Source of the DNA: Elusimicrobiota bacterium
GTDB lineage: Bacteria > Elusimicrobiota > Elusimicrobia > FEN-1173
Direction of reading: 5' to 3'
Length of the DNA: 64,000 nt
Assembly: GCA_016715645.1 (NCBI GenBank)
Contig: JADJZR010000012.1
Location: forward strand, 1 to 64,000
A program made the translations under genes and the position numbers. The notes under the pieces are model-generated. The model was not told the origin of the DNA. It searched no databases and saw nothing but the letters and a program-made list of their open reading frames with translations. How positions within the stretch are numbered: position 1 is the stretch's first letter; each line of letters opens with the position of its first letter. Shown here in pieces: positions 26,057-35,900 of this stretch.

Positions 26057-28825
26057 ATGACAGGACCCAATCCACTTAATTACGAAGGCGTGTCGCCGCG
26101 ATTGGTGGCGGGGGATCCTGCTCACGACGTGTTTCGAGGGGACAAGGGATCGTTGGACGTTTTTTTTCGGCCCAAGGCCGTGGCCGTGGTGGGCGCCACC
26201 GAACACGCGGGCACGGTGGGGCGCACGTTGTTGTGGAATTTGATTACCTCGTCGTTTGGCGGCACCGTTTATCCCGTCAATCCTAAACGCCCGAGCGTGT
26301 TGGGCATCAAAGCGTATCCTCGGATCTCGGATATTCCCGAAGCGGTGGATTTGGCTGTCATCGCCACGCCCGCGCCCACGGTGCCCGACCTCATCGCCGA
26401 ATGCGTGTCGTTGGGCGTGCCGGGCGCCATTATTATTTCCGCCGGGTTTAAAGAAAACGGCGCCGAAGGGTTGGCCCTCGAACAGCGCGTGCGCGAAATC
26501 GCTCAAGGCAAAATGCGGATTTTGGGCCCCAACTGTTTGGGGTTCATGTGTCCTCCGTCGGGTTTCAACGCCACGTTTGCCAAAGGCATCGACGCCAAAG
26601 GTAACGTGGGTTTTTTAAGCCAATCCGGCGCTCTGTGCACAGCGGTGTTGGATTGGAGTTTTCGGGAAAAAATCGGGTTCTCGGCCTTCGTGTCCCTGGG
26701 GTCCATGCTGGACATCGGGTGGGGCGACTTGATCGACTATTTGGGCAACGACCCTAAAACCGAAAGCATTGTCATTTACATGGAATCCGTGGGCGATGCC
26801 CGTTCGTTTATGTCGGCGGCCCGGGAAGTGTCTCTTTCCAAACCCATCATTGTGATTAAAGCCGGGCGCACCGATGCCGCCGCGAAAGCGGCCGTGAGCC
26901 ACACCGGTTCGTTGGTGGGCCGTGACGACGTGCTGGATGCCGCGTTTGAACGCTGTGGGGTGATCCGGGTGGGCGCTATTTCCGACCTGTTTCAAATGGC
27001 CGACGTCCTGGCCAAACAGCCCCGGCCCAAAGGGCCCCGGTTGACCATCGTGACCAACGCCGGCGGGCCCGGCGTGTTGGCCGCGGACGCGCTGATTGAA
27101 AACGGCGGGAAGTTGACCGATCTGAGTCCCGAAACGTTGAAAGAACTCAACACGTTTCTTCCCGCGCCGTGGAGTCACGGCAACCCGGTGGACGTTTTGG
27201 GCGACGCCGACGCCGCCCGTTACGGTCATGCCGTGGAAGCGGCGGCCGCCGACGCCAATTCTGACGGACTTTTATTGATCTTAACGCCCCAAGACATGAC
27301 CGACGCAACCGGGTCGGCCCAACAGTTGGCCTTGAAAGCCAAAGCGTTGGGCCAAAAGCCCATCCTGGCCAGTTGGATGGGCGGCGACACCGTGGAATCG
27401 GGCCGAACCATTTTGCATGACGCGGGTGTGCCGGTGTTCAATTATCCCGACACCGCCGCGAAAATCTTTTGCACCATGCACGCTTACAACCGCAACCTCC
27501 AAGCCCTTTACGAAACGCCCCGCCCCGCCGTGGGTCTGCACGAGTTGGGGGTGGACCTTAAAAAGGTGGACCAGTTGATTCAAGACGCTCGCAAGGCCGG
27601 ACGGTTGGTCTTGACGGAAGAAGAGTCAAAACGGTTGTTGGCCCTTTACGGCATCCCCATTGTCGAGACCCGGTTGGCGTCGTCCGCCGACGGGGCCGCC
27701 CGAGAGGCCGAGGCCGTGGGTTTTCCTGTGGTTCTTAAACTCCATTCCAAAACCATCACTCACAAGTCCGATGTGGGCGGCGTGATCTTGAATCTCGTCG
27801 ACGCCGAAGCGGTGCGGCGGGCGTTTGACGCTATTCGCAAAAACGTGGAGTCCCTCAAGGGTCCGGGCCATTTCGACGGGGTCACCGTGCAACGGATGAT
27901 TCGCTGGGAAGGCTACGAAATTATTTGCGGCGCAAGCCCGGATCCTCAGTTCGGGCCCGTGTTGTTGTTTGGGACCGGTGGAAAATTGGTGGAAATTTAT
28001 CAAGACAAAGCCCTGGGGTTGCCACCCCTCACCAGCACGTTGGCCCGCCGGATGATGGCCAAAACGAAAGTTTGGAAAGCGCTTCAAGGCGTGCGCGGCC
28101 AGAAACCCGCCGATGTGGCCGCCCTGGAAAAGGCGATGATCCGGTTTAGCTGGCTGGTGTTGGAGCAGACGGCCATCAAAGAAATTGACATCAACCCTTT
28201 GTTGGTCGCCCCCGAGGGCGTCATTGCCATGGACGCCCGGGTAGCGCTTTACACCGCTGAAGAAGAAAAGGCCCGGACCCGATCGGCCATTCGGCCTTAT
28301 CCGATCGCGTTCGACAAACCATTCAAAACCAAAGACGGCGCTACCGTGCGGTTTCGCCCGGTTCGGCCGGAAGACGAACCCTTGTTGGTGGATTACCACT
28401 CGAAAGTCTCCGAACGCAGTGTGGTCAGTCGTTACATGCGGGCTTTTGATTTCAGCGAGCGGGTGGCCCACGATCGGTTGAGGCGGGTGTGTTTTGTCGA
28501 CTACGATCGGGAACTGGTGTTTGTGGTGGAACAGCCCGGGCCAGACGGTCGTCCGGGAGAAATATGGGCGGTGAGCCGATTATCCCGCCGGCCCGGGACA
28601 AAAAAGGCCCAATGGACCCTGCTGGTGGCCGACCCTTACCAAAACCGGGGCGTGGGCACCGAATTTTTGAAACACATGATTTCTGTGGCCCGGTCGGAAG
28701 GAATACAAACCCTGTGGGCGGATATCCGCCAGGAAAACAAAGAAACTCTCCGCATGTGCCAGCGGTTGGGGTTCCGCCAAACCGTTTGCACGGACGGAAC
28801 GGTTCGGGTTTATCTGGACTTATAA
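26057..28825 (+). CDS. Acyl-CoA synthetase (ADP/NDP-forming type) fused to GNAT acetyltransferase
   Basis: 922 residues, domain order as in protein acetyltransferase PatZ/YfiQ. A CoA-binding Rossmann domain (VAVVGATEHAGTVGRTLL; GPNCLGFM) is followed by ligase domains with the phosphohistidine loop VSHTGSLVGRDD, an ATP-grasp region (VLKLHSKTITHKSDVGGV; EIDINPLLV), and a C-terminal GNAT domain with the acetyl-CoA loop VADPYQNRGVGTEF. In E. coli PatZ the ligase active-site His is lost and only the acetyltransferase works. Here the His is kept, so the protein may both make or use acyl-CoA with ATP formation and acetylate lysines. It has a weak AAGGGGA site and stands alone between tRNA-Gly and the dehydrogenase. 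Confidence 0.88.
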   Translation: MTGPNPLNYEGVSPRLVAGDPAHDVFRGDKGSLDVFFRPKAVAVVGATEHAGTVGRTLLWNLITSSFGGTVYPVNPKRPSVLGIKAYPRISDIPEAVDLAVIATPAPTVPDLIAECVSLGVPGAIIISAGFKENGAEGLALEQRVREIAQGKMRILGPNCLGFMCPPSGFNATFAKGIDAKGNVGFLSQSGALCTAVLDWSFREKIGFSAFVSLGSMLDIGWGDLIDYLGNDPKTESIVIYMESVGDARSFMSAAREVSLSKPIIVIKAGRTDAAAKAAVSHTGSLVGRDDVLDAAFERCGVIRVGAISDLFQMADVLAKQPRPKGPRLTIVTNAGGPGVLAADALIENGGKLTDLSPETLKELNTFLPAPWSHGNPVDVLGDADAARYGHAVEAAAADANSDGLLLILTPQDMTDATGSAQQLALKAKALGQKPILASWMGGDTVESGRTILHDAGVPVFNYPDTAAKIFCTMHAYNRNLQALYETPRPAVGLHELGVDLKKVDQLIQDARKAGRLVLTEEESKRLLALYGIPIVETRLASSADGAAREAEAVGFPVVLKLHSKTITHKSDVGGVILNLVDAEAVRRAFDAIRKNVESLKGPGHFDGVTVQRMIRWEGYEIICGASPDPQFGPVLLFGTGGKLVEIYQDKALGLPPLTSTLARRMMAKTKVWKALQGVRGQKPADVAALEKAMIRFSWLVLEQTAIKEIDINPLLVAPEGVIAMDARVALYTAEEEKARTRSAIRPYPIAFDKPFKTKDGATVRFRPVRPEDEPLLVDYHSKVSERSVVSRYMRAFDFSERVAHDRLRRVCFVDYDRELVFVVEQPGPDGRPGEIWAVSRLSRRPGTKKAQWTLLVADPYQNRGVGTEFLKHMISVARSEGIQTLWADIRQENKETLRMCQRLGFRQTVCTDGTVRVYLDL

Positions 28826-28843
28826 AACAAAAAATATGAACGA

Positions 28844-28876
28844 CTGGATTCCGGATAAAACCAATCTGGAATGACG
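28844..28876. repeat. Small REP-like inverted repeat
   Basis: ATTCCGGA (28848-28855) and TCTGGAAT (28865-28872) form an 8-base stem with one G-T pair, flanked by CTGG and GACGGGG. Its form recalls the common CTGGATTCC...GGAATGACG repeats of many genomes. It lies in the 86-base gap before the dehydrogenase. Confidence 0.4.
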
Positions 28877-28911
28877 GGGCAGGGTCCAAGTGTTGTAAAA
28901 TAGAGTCTCCT

Positions 28912-29955
28912 ATGATCCCAGTCAAATCCTATGCGGCGATGTCGGCGGGAGCGCCTCTCGTCCCGTTCTCTTTTGAGCGGTGCGATCCGGGACCCCGGGA
29001 CGTGGCCATCGAAATCCTTTATTGTGGTATCTGCCACAGCGATATTCATTCCGTTCGTGACGAATGGGGCCGTGGCCATTATCCCATGGTTCCCGGCCAC
29101 GAAATTGTCGGGCGGGTCAGCCGGATTGGTAAGGATGTGTCGCGCTTCAAACCCGGCAACTTGGTGGGCGTGGGCTGTTTTGTGGATTCCTGCCGGTCCT
29201 GTCCGCCCTGCAAAGACGGCCAGGAAAATTACTGTGAACACGGCCCCCTGTTTACCTACAACGCCGCCGACAAAAACGGCGAACACACCCGCGGGGGATA
29301 CTCGTCTCATATCGTTGTGGACGAGCATTACGTCCTTCGTATCCCTAACTCTCTTGCCGCTGATCGAGCCGCGCCGCTCTTGTGCGCGGGAATCACCACC
29401 TACTCTCCGCTTAAACACTGGAAGATAGGGCGCGGCCATCGGTTGGGAGTGGTGGGGCTTGGCGGGTTGGGGCACATGGCGGTGAAACTCGGTGTCGCTT
29501 TTGGCGCGGATGTCGCGGTGCTTAGCACGTCCCCGGGCAAACGGGCCGACGCGCTGGGGTTGGGCGCCAAGGACTTTGTTCTCACAACAGATCATGCCGA
29601 ATTGGGGAAGCGGGAGGGGCGTTTCGATTTTATCGTCAACACGGTTTCGGCGTCCCACAACATGGACGCCCTTTTGAATCTTCTTCGACGGGAGGGAACC
29701 ATGATCCTGGTGGGCGCGCCGGGGGAGCCCGTGCCTTTTTCTCCTTTCTCCCTCATCATGGCCCGAAAAAACATGGCGGGTTCCCTGATCGGTGGAATCA
29801 AAGAAACCCAGGAGATGTTGGACTATTGCGCCAAAGAGGCTGTTTTACCCGAGGTGGAAGTTCTTCCAGTGTCGCGGGTGAACGAAGCCTACGAACGGGT
29901 TCTGCGCGGGGATGTGCGGTATCGATTTGTATTGGACATGAAAACATTGCCATGA
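28912..29955 (+). CDS. Zinc-dependent alcohol dehydrogenase (cinnamyl/YahK-like, MDR superfamily)
   Basis: 347 residues. The catalytic zinc ligands are in YCGICHSDIH and PGHEIVG; the structural zinc site is CRSCPPCKDGQENYC. The Rossmann loop is GVVGLGGLGHMAVKLG, and the residue after the second strand (STSPGKR) favours NADP(H). The family reduces a wide range of aldehydes and oxidises primary alcohols, so the substrate cannot be told; fermentative aldehyde reduction would fit a hydrogen-producing cell. The stop overlaps the ATG of the next gene, which suggests an operon. Confidence 0.92.
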   Translation: MIPVKSYAAMSAGAPLVPFSFERCDPGPRDVAIEILYCGICHSDIHSVRDEWGRGHYPMVPGHEIVGRVSRIGKDVSRFKPGNLVGVGCFVDSCRSCPPCKDGQENYCEHGPLFTYNAADKNGEHTRGGYSSHIVVDEHYVLRIPNSLAADRAAPLLCAGITTYSPLKHWKIGRGHRLGVVGLGGLGHMAVKLGVAFGADVAVLSTSPGKRADALGLGAKDFVLTTDHAELGKREGRFDFIVNTVSASHNMDALLNLLRREGTMILVGAPGEPVPFSPFSLIMARKNMAGSLIGGIKETQEMLDYCAKEAVLPEVEVLPVSRVNEAYERVLRGDVRYRFVLDMKTLP

Positions 29956-31127
29956 AACTTTTAGAGCTGTATTTTGATAATGCGGCCACATCGTGGCCGA
30001 AACCTCGGGCGGTCGATCAAAGTTTGGCCGTGTACCAACGGACGGTGGGCGCCAGCGCCGGACGGGGAGCCTACCCCCGGGCCCAAGCCTCCGGCCAAAT
30101 TTTGTCCGGATGCCGATCGGTTTTGACTCGGCTGATGAACGCGCCGGATTCCCAGCGCGTGATTTTTACGCTCAACTGTTCGGACGCTTTGAACGTAGCT
30201 ATCCATGGGTTGCCCTGGCGGCGCGGCGATCGGGTTTTGGTCACGCCGTTTGAACACAATTCGGTCTTACGCCCTCTTCATGCCCTGAAAGACCGTGTCG
30301 GCATCGCCATCGACGTCATGCCCGTGGATTCGGACGGGCGGGTTCGGTTGGAAAAGTTGGCGTCCGTTCTTCGTGCCCGTACTCGGCTGGTGGCGTGTGT
30401 TCACGCTTCCAACGTGACCGGGGTTATTCAGCCCGTGGCCGAGGTGGGCGCTTTTGCCCGGCGAAAGGGCATCCCCTTGTTGGTGGACGCCGCCCAATCC
30501 GCCGGATCGATCCCCATCGATATGGCCGCTATGAATATAGATTTGCTGGCCTTTCCGGGCCATAAGGGGTTGTTGGGACCCTTGGGAACCGGCGCTTTAA
30601 TGTTGTCGAAACAGATCGATTTGGATCCCTCCCGTCAAGGAGGAACCGGGAGCCTGTCGGAACAGGAAGCCCAACCGGATTTTTATCCGGACCGGTTGGA
30701 AACGGGAAGTCATAACGCACCGGGATTGTTGGGGTTGTGGGAAGGGATAAATTATATTTTCCATCGAGGCGTGGGGGCCATCCGTCGCCACGAGCGGCGG
30801 TTACTGGACCAATTTCGGAAAGGAATCGGAGAAATCCCAGGGATCCGTTTTTTCGGGGCCTCCCACGGTGCGGACCAGGCGGCGGTGGTGTCGTTGCGGT
30901 TTAAGGACGAAGATCCGCGCCATACCGCCGCGCGGTTGTGGGAACAAAGCCGTGTGATGGTTCGGGCCGGGCTCCATTGCGCGCCTTGGGCTCACAAACA
31001 CGTTGGAACTTTTCCCAACGGCACATTCCGTTTTTCGTTCGGCCCGTTCGTTACCGCGGCTCACATCGACCGCGCTCTGGCCGCCCTGCGTCGGCTGGAA
31101 ACCTCCTCTCTTCGGACAAAAAGGTAA
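29952..31127 (+). CDS. Cysteine desulfurase-like PLP enzyme (class V aminotransferase fold)
   Basis: 391 residues. The start MKLLELYFDNAATSWPKP matches the cysteine desulfurase-related family (TIGR01977-like). The PLP lysine is in FPGHKGLLGP, the cofactor His in FEHNSVLRPL, and the sulfur-accepting Cys in LHCAPWAH. It probably takes sulfur from cysteine or selenocysteine for a sulfur carrier, with an Fe-S assembly or redox role. The ATG overlaps the dehydrogenase stop, and a SulP transporter follows 16 bases after the end. Confidence 0.87.
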   Translation: MKLLELYFDNAATSWPKPRAVDQSLAVYQRTVGASAGRGAYPRAQASGQILSGCRSVLTRLMNAPDSQRVIFTLNCSDALNVAIHGLPWRRGDRVLVTPFEHNSVLRPLHALKDRVGIAIDVMPVDSDGRVRLEKLASVLRARTRLVACVHASNVTGVIQPVAEVGAFARRKGIPLLVDAAQSAGSIPIDMAAMNIDLLAFPGHKGLLGPLGTGALMLSKQIDLDPSRQGGTGSLSEQEAQPDFYPDRLETGSHNAPGLLGLWEGINYIFHRGVGAIRRHERRLLDQFRKGIGEIPGIRFFGASHGADQAAVVSLRFKDEDPRHTAARLWEQSRVMVRAGLHCAPWAHKHVGTFPNGTFRFSFGPFVTAAHIDRALAALRRLETSSLRTKR

Positions 31128-31143
31128 CCAAGGAGGCCCCACG

Positions 31144-32871
31144 ATGTCAGAGATCCGAATCCCGGTAAAAGCGTTGCTGAGACGGATGCGGCTACGGCCG
31201 TTTTATGCTTTGCGGGAACGGTGGAAAGAAGGGTACGGGTTAAGAGATTTTCGCGGCGATCTGGTGGCCGGACTCACGGTGGGATTGGTGGCGTTGCCCC
31301 TCTCCATGGCCTTGGCCGTGGCCAGCGGCGCGCCGCCTCAGCATGGTTTATACACGGCCGTGGTGGCCGGGTTTATTGTTCCTCTGTTGGGGGGGTCCCG
31401 AACCCAGGTCACGGGACCCACCGCGGCGTTTGTCGTTATTTTGGCCCCCATTTCCTCACGGTTCGGTCTGCCGGGCCTTTTGATCGCCGGGTTTATGGCG
31501 GGGGCCATCCTGGTCTTGATGGGTGTGGCCCGGATGGGGCAGGTGATTCAGTTTGTTCCGTATCCCGTCACCACGGGTTTTACGGCGGGGATCGCCCTGG
31601 TCATTGCTGTTCTCCAGCTAAAAGATTTCTTAGGCCTTCAACCGGGGCCCTTGCCCGACCATTTCATTGAGCGTGTGCACGCCCTGTGGTCGGCCCGCGC
31701 CACGGGTTCCATCAACGAGTTGGCGGTGGGAGGCGTGACGTTGGGGTTGTTGGTGGTTTGGCCGAAAATTTCAAAACGGGTTCCGCCCCTGTTGGCCGCG
31801 TTGGGAATTGTCACCGTGGGGGTGTACCTGCTTCAACACCAGTGGCCGGGGCTGGTCGTGGAGACCATTCAAACCCGGTTTCCCTCTCCCACGGGCGGCG
31901 GCGTTCCGGCCGGGCCTCCGCCGTTTCGCTGGCCCTGGCTGTGGGCCGGTCCCGACGGGGTTGCGCCCGCGATTGGAATTCGATACATCGAAAGTCTCAT
32001 CCCGGCGGCCATGGCCATCGCCCTGTTGGGCGCGATCGAAAGTTTGTTGTCCGCCGTGGTGGCCGACGGAATGACCCGCTCCCGCCACGATCCGGACGCG
32101 GAGTTGGTGGCCTTGGGTCAAGGCAACATGCTGGGCGCGCTCTTTGGTGGAATCCCAGCCACGGGCGCGTTCGCACGGACAGCGGTCAACATCAAGGCCG
32201 GTGCCCGCTCCCCGATCGCGGCCATGATCCACGCGGTGTTCATCCTTTTTGCGTTGATTTTTTTCGGACCTGTCATTTCCAAAATCCCCATGGCCGCCCT
32301 GGCGGCGTTGCTGTTGGTGGTGGCTTACCATATGTCGGAAATCCGCCGCGTTCGGCAACTGGTGCGGGTTGCGCCCAAAAGCGACATATTGGTTTTGTTT
32401 GTGTGTTTTACGTTAACGGTTGTGTTTGATATGGTCATCGGGGTTTCGGTGGGTATCGTGTTGGCCGCGTTGCTCTTTTTGCGACGTATGGCCGGGCACA
32501 CCCGGGGCCGGGTGGTTCACCATGGACACGCCGCGCTGGGGGCATCGGTTCCCAAAGACGTTTTTGTTTACGAAATTTCCGGGCCGTTGTTTTTTGGCGC
32601 GGTGGAAAATGCTTTGGGTTCGTTGCGGGCCATTGGTCAGAATATGCGGGCCGTGATTTTATTGATGGACGACGTGTCCCATCTGGACGCCACCGCGTTG
32701 GTGGGCCTTGAAAGCGCGTTGATGGATTTGTTGCGATCGAGGCGCCAGGTGGTGTTGGTGGGCGCCGGGGTCCAACCTCTGCGGCTCCTTCGCCAGGCCG
32801 GACTGACGGGCGAAGGGAAGCCGGTTTTGAGTTGCGCGACATTAAACGAGGCGTTGGCTCTGGTCAAATAG
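31144..32871 (+). CDS. SulP/SLC26 family anion transporter with STAS domain
   Basis: About 575 residues from ATG 31144 with an AGGAGG site. The N-terminal signature (DLVAGLTVGLVALPLSMALA) and GLYTAVVAGFIVPLLGGSRTQVTGPT are diagnostic of SulP. About 11-12 membrane segments follow, and the C-terminal cytoplasmic STAS domain has MDDVSHLDATALVGLESAL. Members carry sulfate, bicarbonate or dicarboxylates. Being next to a sulfur-transfer enzyme hints at sulfate, but this is inference only. Confidence 0.92.
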   Translation: MSEIRIPVKALLRRMRLRPFYALRERWKEGYGLRDFRGDLVAGLTVGLVALPLSMALAVASGAPPQHGLYTAVVAGFIVPLLGGSRTQVTGPTAAFVVILAPISSRFGLPGLLIAGFMAGAILVLMGVARMGQVIQFVPYPVTTGFTAGIALVIAVLQLKDFLGLQPGPLPDHFIERVHALWSARATGSINELAVGGVTLGLLVVWPKISKRVPPLLAALGIVTVGVYLLQHQWPGLVVETIQTRFPSPTGGGVPAGPPPFRWPWLWAGPDGVAPAIGIRYIESLIPAAMAIALLGAIESLLSAVVADGMTRSRHDPDAELVALGQGNMLGALFGGIPATGAFARTAVNIKAGARSPIAAMIHAVFILFALIFFGPVISKIPMAALAALLLVVAYHMSEIRRVRQLVRVAPKSDILVLFVCFTLTVVFDMVIGVSVGIVLAALLFLRRMAGHTRGRVVHHGHAALGASVPKDVFVYEISGPLFFGAVENALGSLRAIGQNMRAVILLMDDVSHLDATALVGLESALMDLLRSRRQVVLVGAGVQPLRLLRQAGLTGEGKPVLSCATLNEALALVK

Positions 32872-32917
32872 CTTAATATTTCTAGGGATTTGCCGATAAA
32901 GGGTTTTAGGAGACTTC

Positions 32918-35900
32918 ATGACCGACAACAGCCACGAATCAAGTCTCATCCAATACATCAATTTAAAGCTTGCGGCCCGAGGCCAGCCGACCTTCGGGGG
33001 CGTCTCGGGCGATTTTCTGGAAGTGGCGTGGCCGCTCCTTCAGAATCATCAGGAGAAAAGCCGCCTGCTGGCCGGGCACCTGTGCCCCGTGGATCGACGT
33101 ATCCAGGATTTCCTGGACGACTATCTGGGCGACACGGGGCCGGGGGGGGATGCCGGTCCGGCGCCCATTGGCCTGCCGGGACTCACGTTTACCCTGGATC
33201 GTCCCGGGCTGGCCAAAACCCTGTCGCTCCCGCCGGACCGGGACATATTTAGCTCGGAATTTGTCCAAACCTATCGGGTGAAACAAGGGGTGTTGCATAA
33301 CCCGAAAAGCGACCGCCGCACCACCGCCGGGGTGTTCCATGTGGCCGAGGGGGGATACCCTGTGCCCTGGGACAAGAAATCTGTTCCCAAACCTGTTTTC
33401 CGAAACCTGCTGTCGGCCGCGCTGAACCCTCCGGACGAACACAAGATTTTGCCGTTCACGTCGTCTCAACCCGAAAAAGCGAAAGTGTGGGTGTCGTTGC
33501 TGTTGAGGCCCCTGGTGGTCCCGGAAGTGCCGGGCCGCAGGGCGGAGAAACGATCCGAGATCCGATTTTTCGCCCCCGGCAGTTTGGTGGGCAACTTGGA
33601 TTTTGTGGAACGAATTTTTGGCAACGGGGGGGATCCCTCGCTTCCGGAAAACGACGCCGTCTTGGATCCCGACAGTTGGACCGGCCACACCGGGTGCGTG
33701 ATCCTGGCGCCACATCTGGTGACGTTGAAGAAAAAGGATCTCGGCTTGCCCCCGCGGTCGCGGGCGTCTGAACGTCAGGTCCGCGACGGTATGTGTTGGG
33801 ACAATCCCGACGATCTTTACAATGGGGGTCAGGCTTTCAAAATCACCGCCCGCGATTCCCGCGGGGTCATGGTCACGTTGATCGCCGACAACTATTTCGG
33901 TTACTGTAAGAAAGAAGTGAAAACCCAAATTAGTTTTTCGGCCAACCTCTATGGTTTGGCCGAAGAAGAACACGCCGGCGGCGCTATCGCCTTCGCGAGT
34001 TACGATTTGGGCGTGCACTTTGCCCAGGAAGAACGGATGTTGCCTCAAAACGGGTTGACTTTTTTGGATGTGGTCAAAACATACGGCGACGCTGTGGACT
34101 TAAAACCCGACGGTTACGCCGTGGATCGACGGTATCCGGACATCCTGTATGTGCCGGAAGACGCGGTGTTCGACATGAACACCAAAACGGTTTCCTGGGA
34201 TTGGGATGGGAAAAAATCTTCGATCCCCCTGTTGGCCCGCAACACGTACGTGCTTCCGAATGGGTACAAAGTATTTCTTTCCCGGTCGGTGGGCGGCCAG
34301 GGGTGGCATTTGACGGGGACCTCCGCTGAAGGAACCTTTTGTCACAAACCCAGCACCGTGAGCGGAGGGGGGAAATCCGAAATCTCCAAGTCCATCCGCG
34401 ACGCGATGGTGCAAGGGCCCGTGTTTGTGGCTGATTTTCAGAAGGACATGGACCAGGTTCATTCCATAATCCACCGTTCATACCAGGACCGTTTTATAGA
34501 TCTCCACATGGCCAAACACCCGCCCCGGCCCATCCTCGGTCCGTCGCGGTCGTTGGGGTCAGTGATTAAGCTGTTGACCCCTGGTCCGGAATACAGCGCT
34601 GAGTTCAACGCCTGGTTGCGGTCGATTCCGGCCCATATTAAAGATTTGGTGTTCGTGTTGAAACGGTTTTACCAGCCGGATTGGGGCGATAGGTGGCGGG
34701 ACCATTTCAGCGTGGACGTGGTTAACGGCGCTCCGGGGCACGAACTGAAACTGGACGGCCGAAGGTTGAAAGCCACCTATTTGCGCGTGGGGTTTGAACG
34801 GGACGGGTCCCGCCGGATTTGCCGGGTGCGCCAGGATTTTTGTCCGACAGACAAAATTCAGATGGAGGACGATATTACGGCGTCGGTGGTGGTTGCGCGC
34901 GGCGCGGTGGCGGGGTTGCGGCCGGGCGGCGCGTCGTTGAGCGTTAAATTTTCGGTCAACTGCGAGACCCGTTTGTTTCAGCGGCCTGACGACGCGATCG
35001 TTCCCGGTTACGACAAACAGGCCGAAGCGGATATGGCCGGCCAGGACGTGTTTTTGTCCAACTGGGAACCCCTGGAGAAAAAAGATATTCAAGCGTTGGC
35101 GGACGATGTGATATCTTTTGAATTGTTTACCGAGCCCGTGCAAGATCTGTTTCGGCGGTTTTTGGAAGACGGCCGACCTCAGTTCGTGGTGTCGTCGGCA
35201 CGGCCCCGGATGGTGGATGGAAAACCTTCAAAAAATCCTCGCTATCTTCAGAACCGGCCGGACCTCATGGCCCCCCGCTCGGTGTACATCGCACAAATGG
35301 GCACGCGGCTGTTTCGGAAAATCCCGCCGGGCCAAGCGGTCCCATGGACCGTGGACGCTGTTCTACCCGCTCGGCGCAACAACCCGCCCGAACTGTCAAA
35401 AAAAGGCGTCGCGGCCCCTCCGCTGTGCGTTTACAACCCCATTCATTACCAGGAATTGCCCGAGCTGTTTATGGATTTTATTTGCAGTTTGACGGGCAAG
35501 TCGCCGTCCACCACGGGGTTCGGTTCGGAAGGGGCATTGACCAAATCGCCATTCAACGCGATGCCGCCCGTGGTGGATTTGAACAACGCCCTTGTGTCGT
35601 TTATCTTAACGGGGGCCAACGGTTTTTCGACCGCGGCGGGATACATCGGCCCGCACATCAAAGTGGAACACGACATCAGTTTGTTGGCTCCGGAAATTTG
35701 GGCCCGCTTGTCGGCGGACGAATTGGATCCGACTTTTTTAATGAACGAAGGGTATTTGGAAAAGGTCAACGATTTTGTCCACGACGGGCGAACCGTTCCG
35801 GCGAGTCGGCTGGGCTATCGAATCACGGAAAAGTTCGTGCGGGGTTTTTTGGGGCGGGTGTTTAACAATCCCAACATTGTATTCACACCGGAGATGTTGA

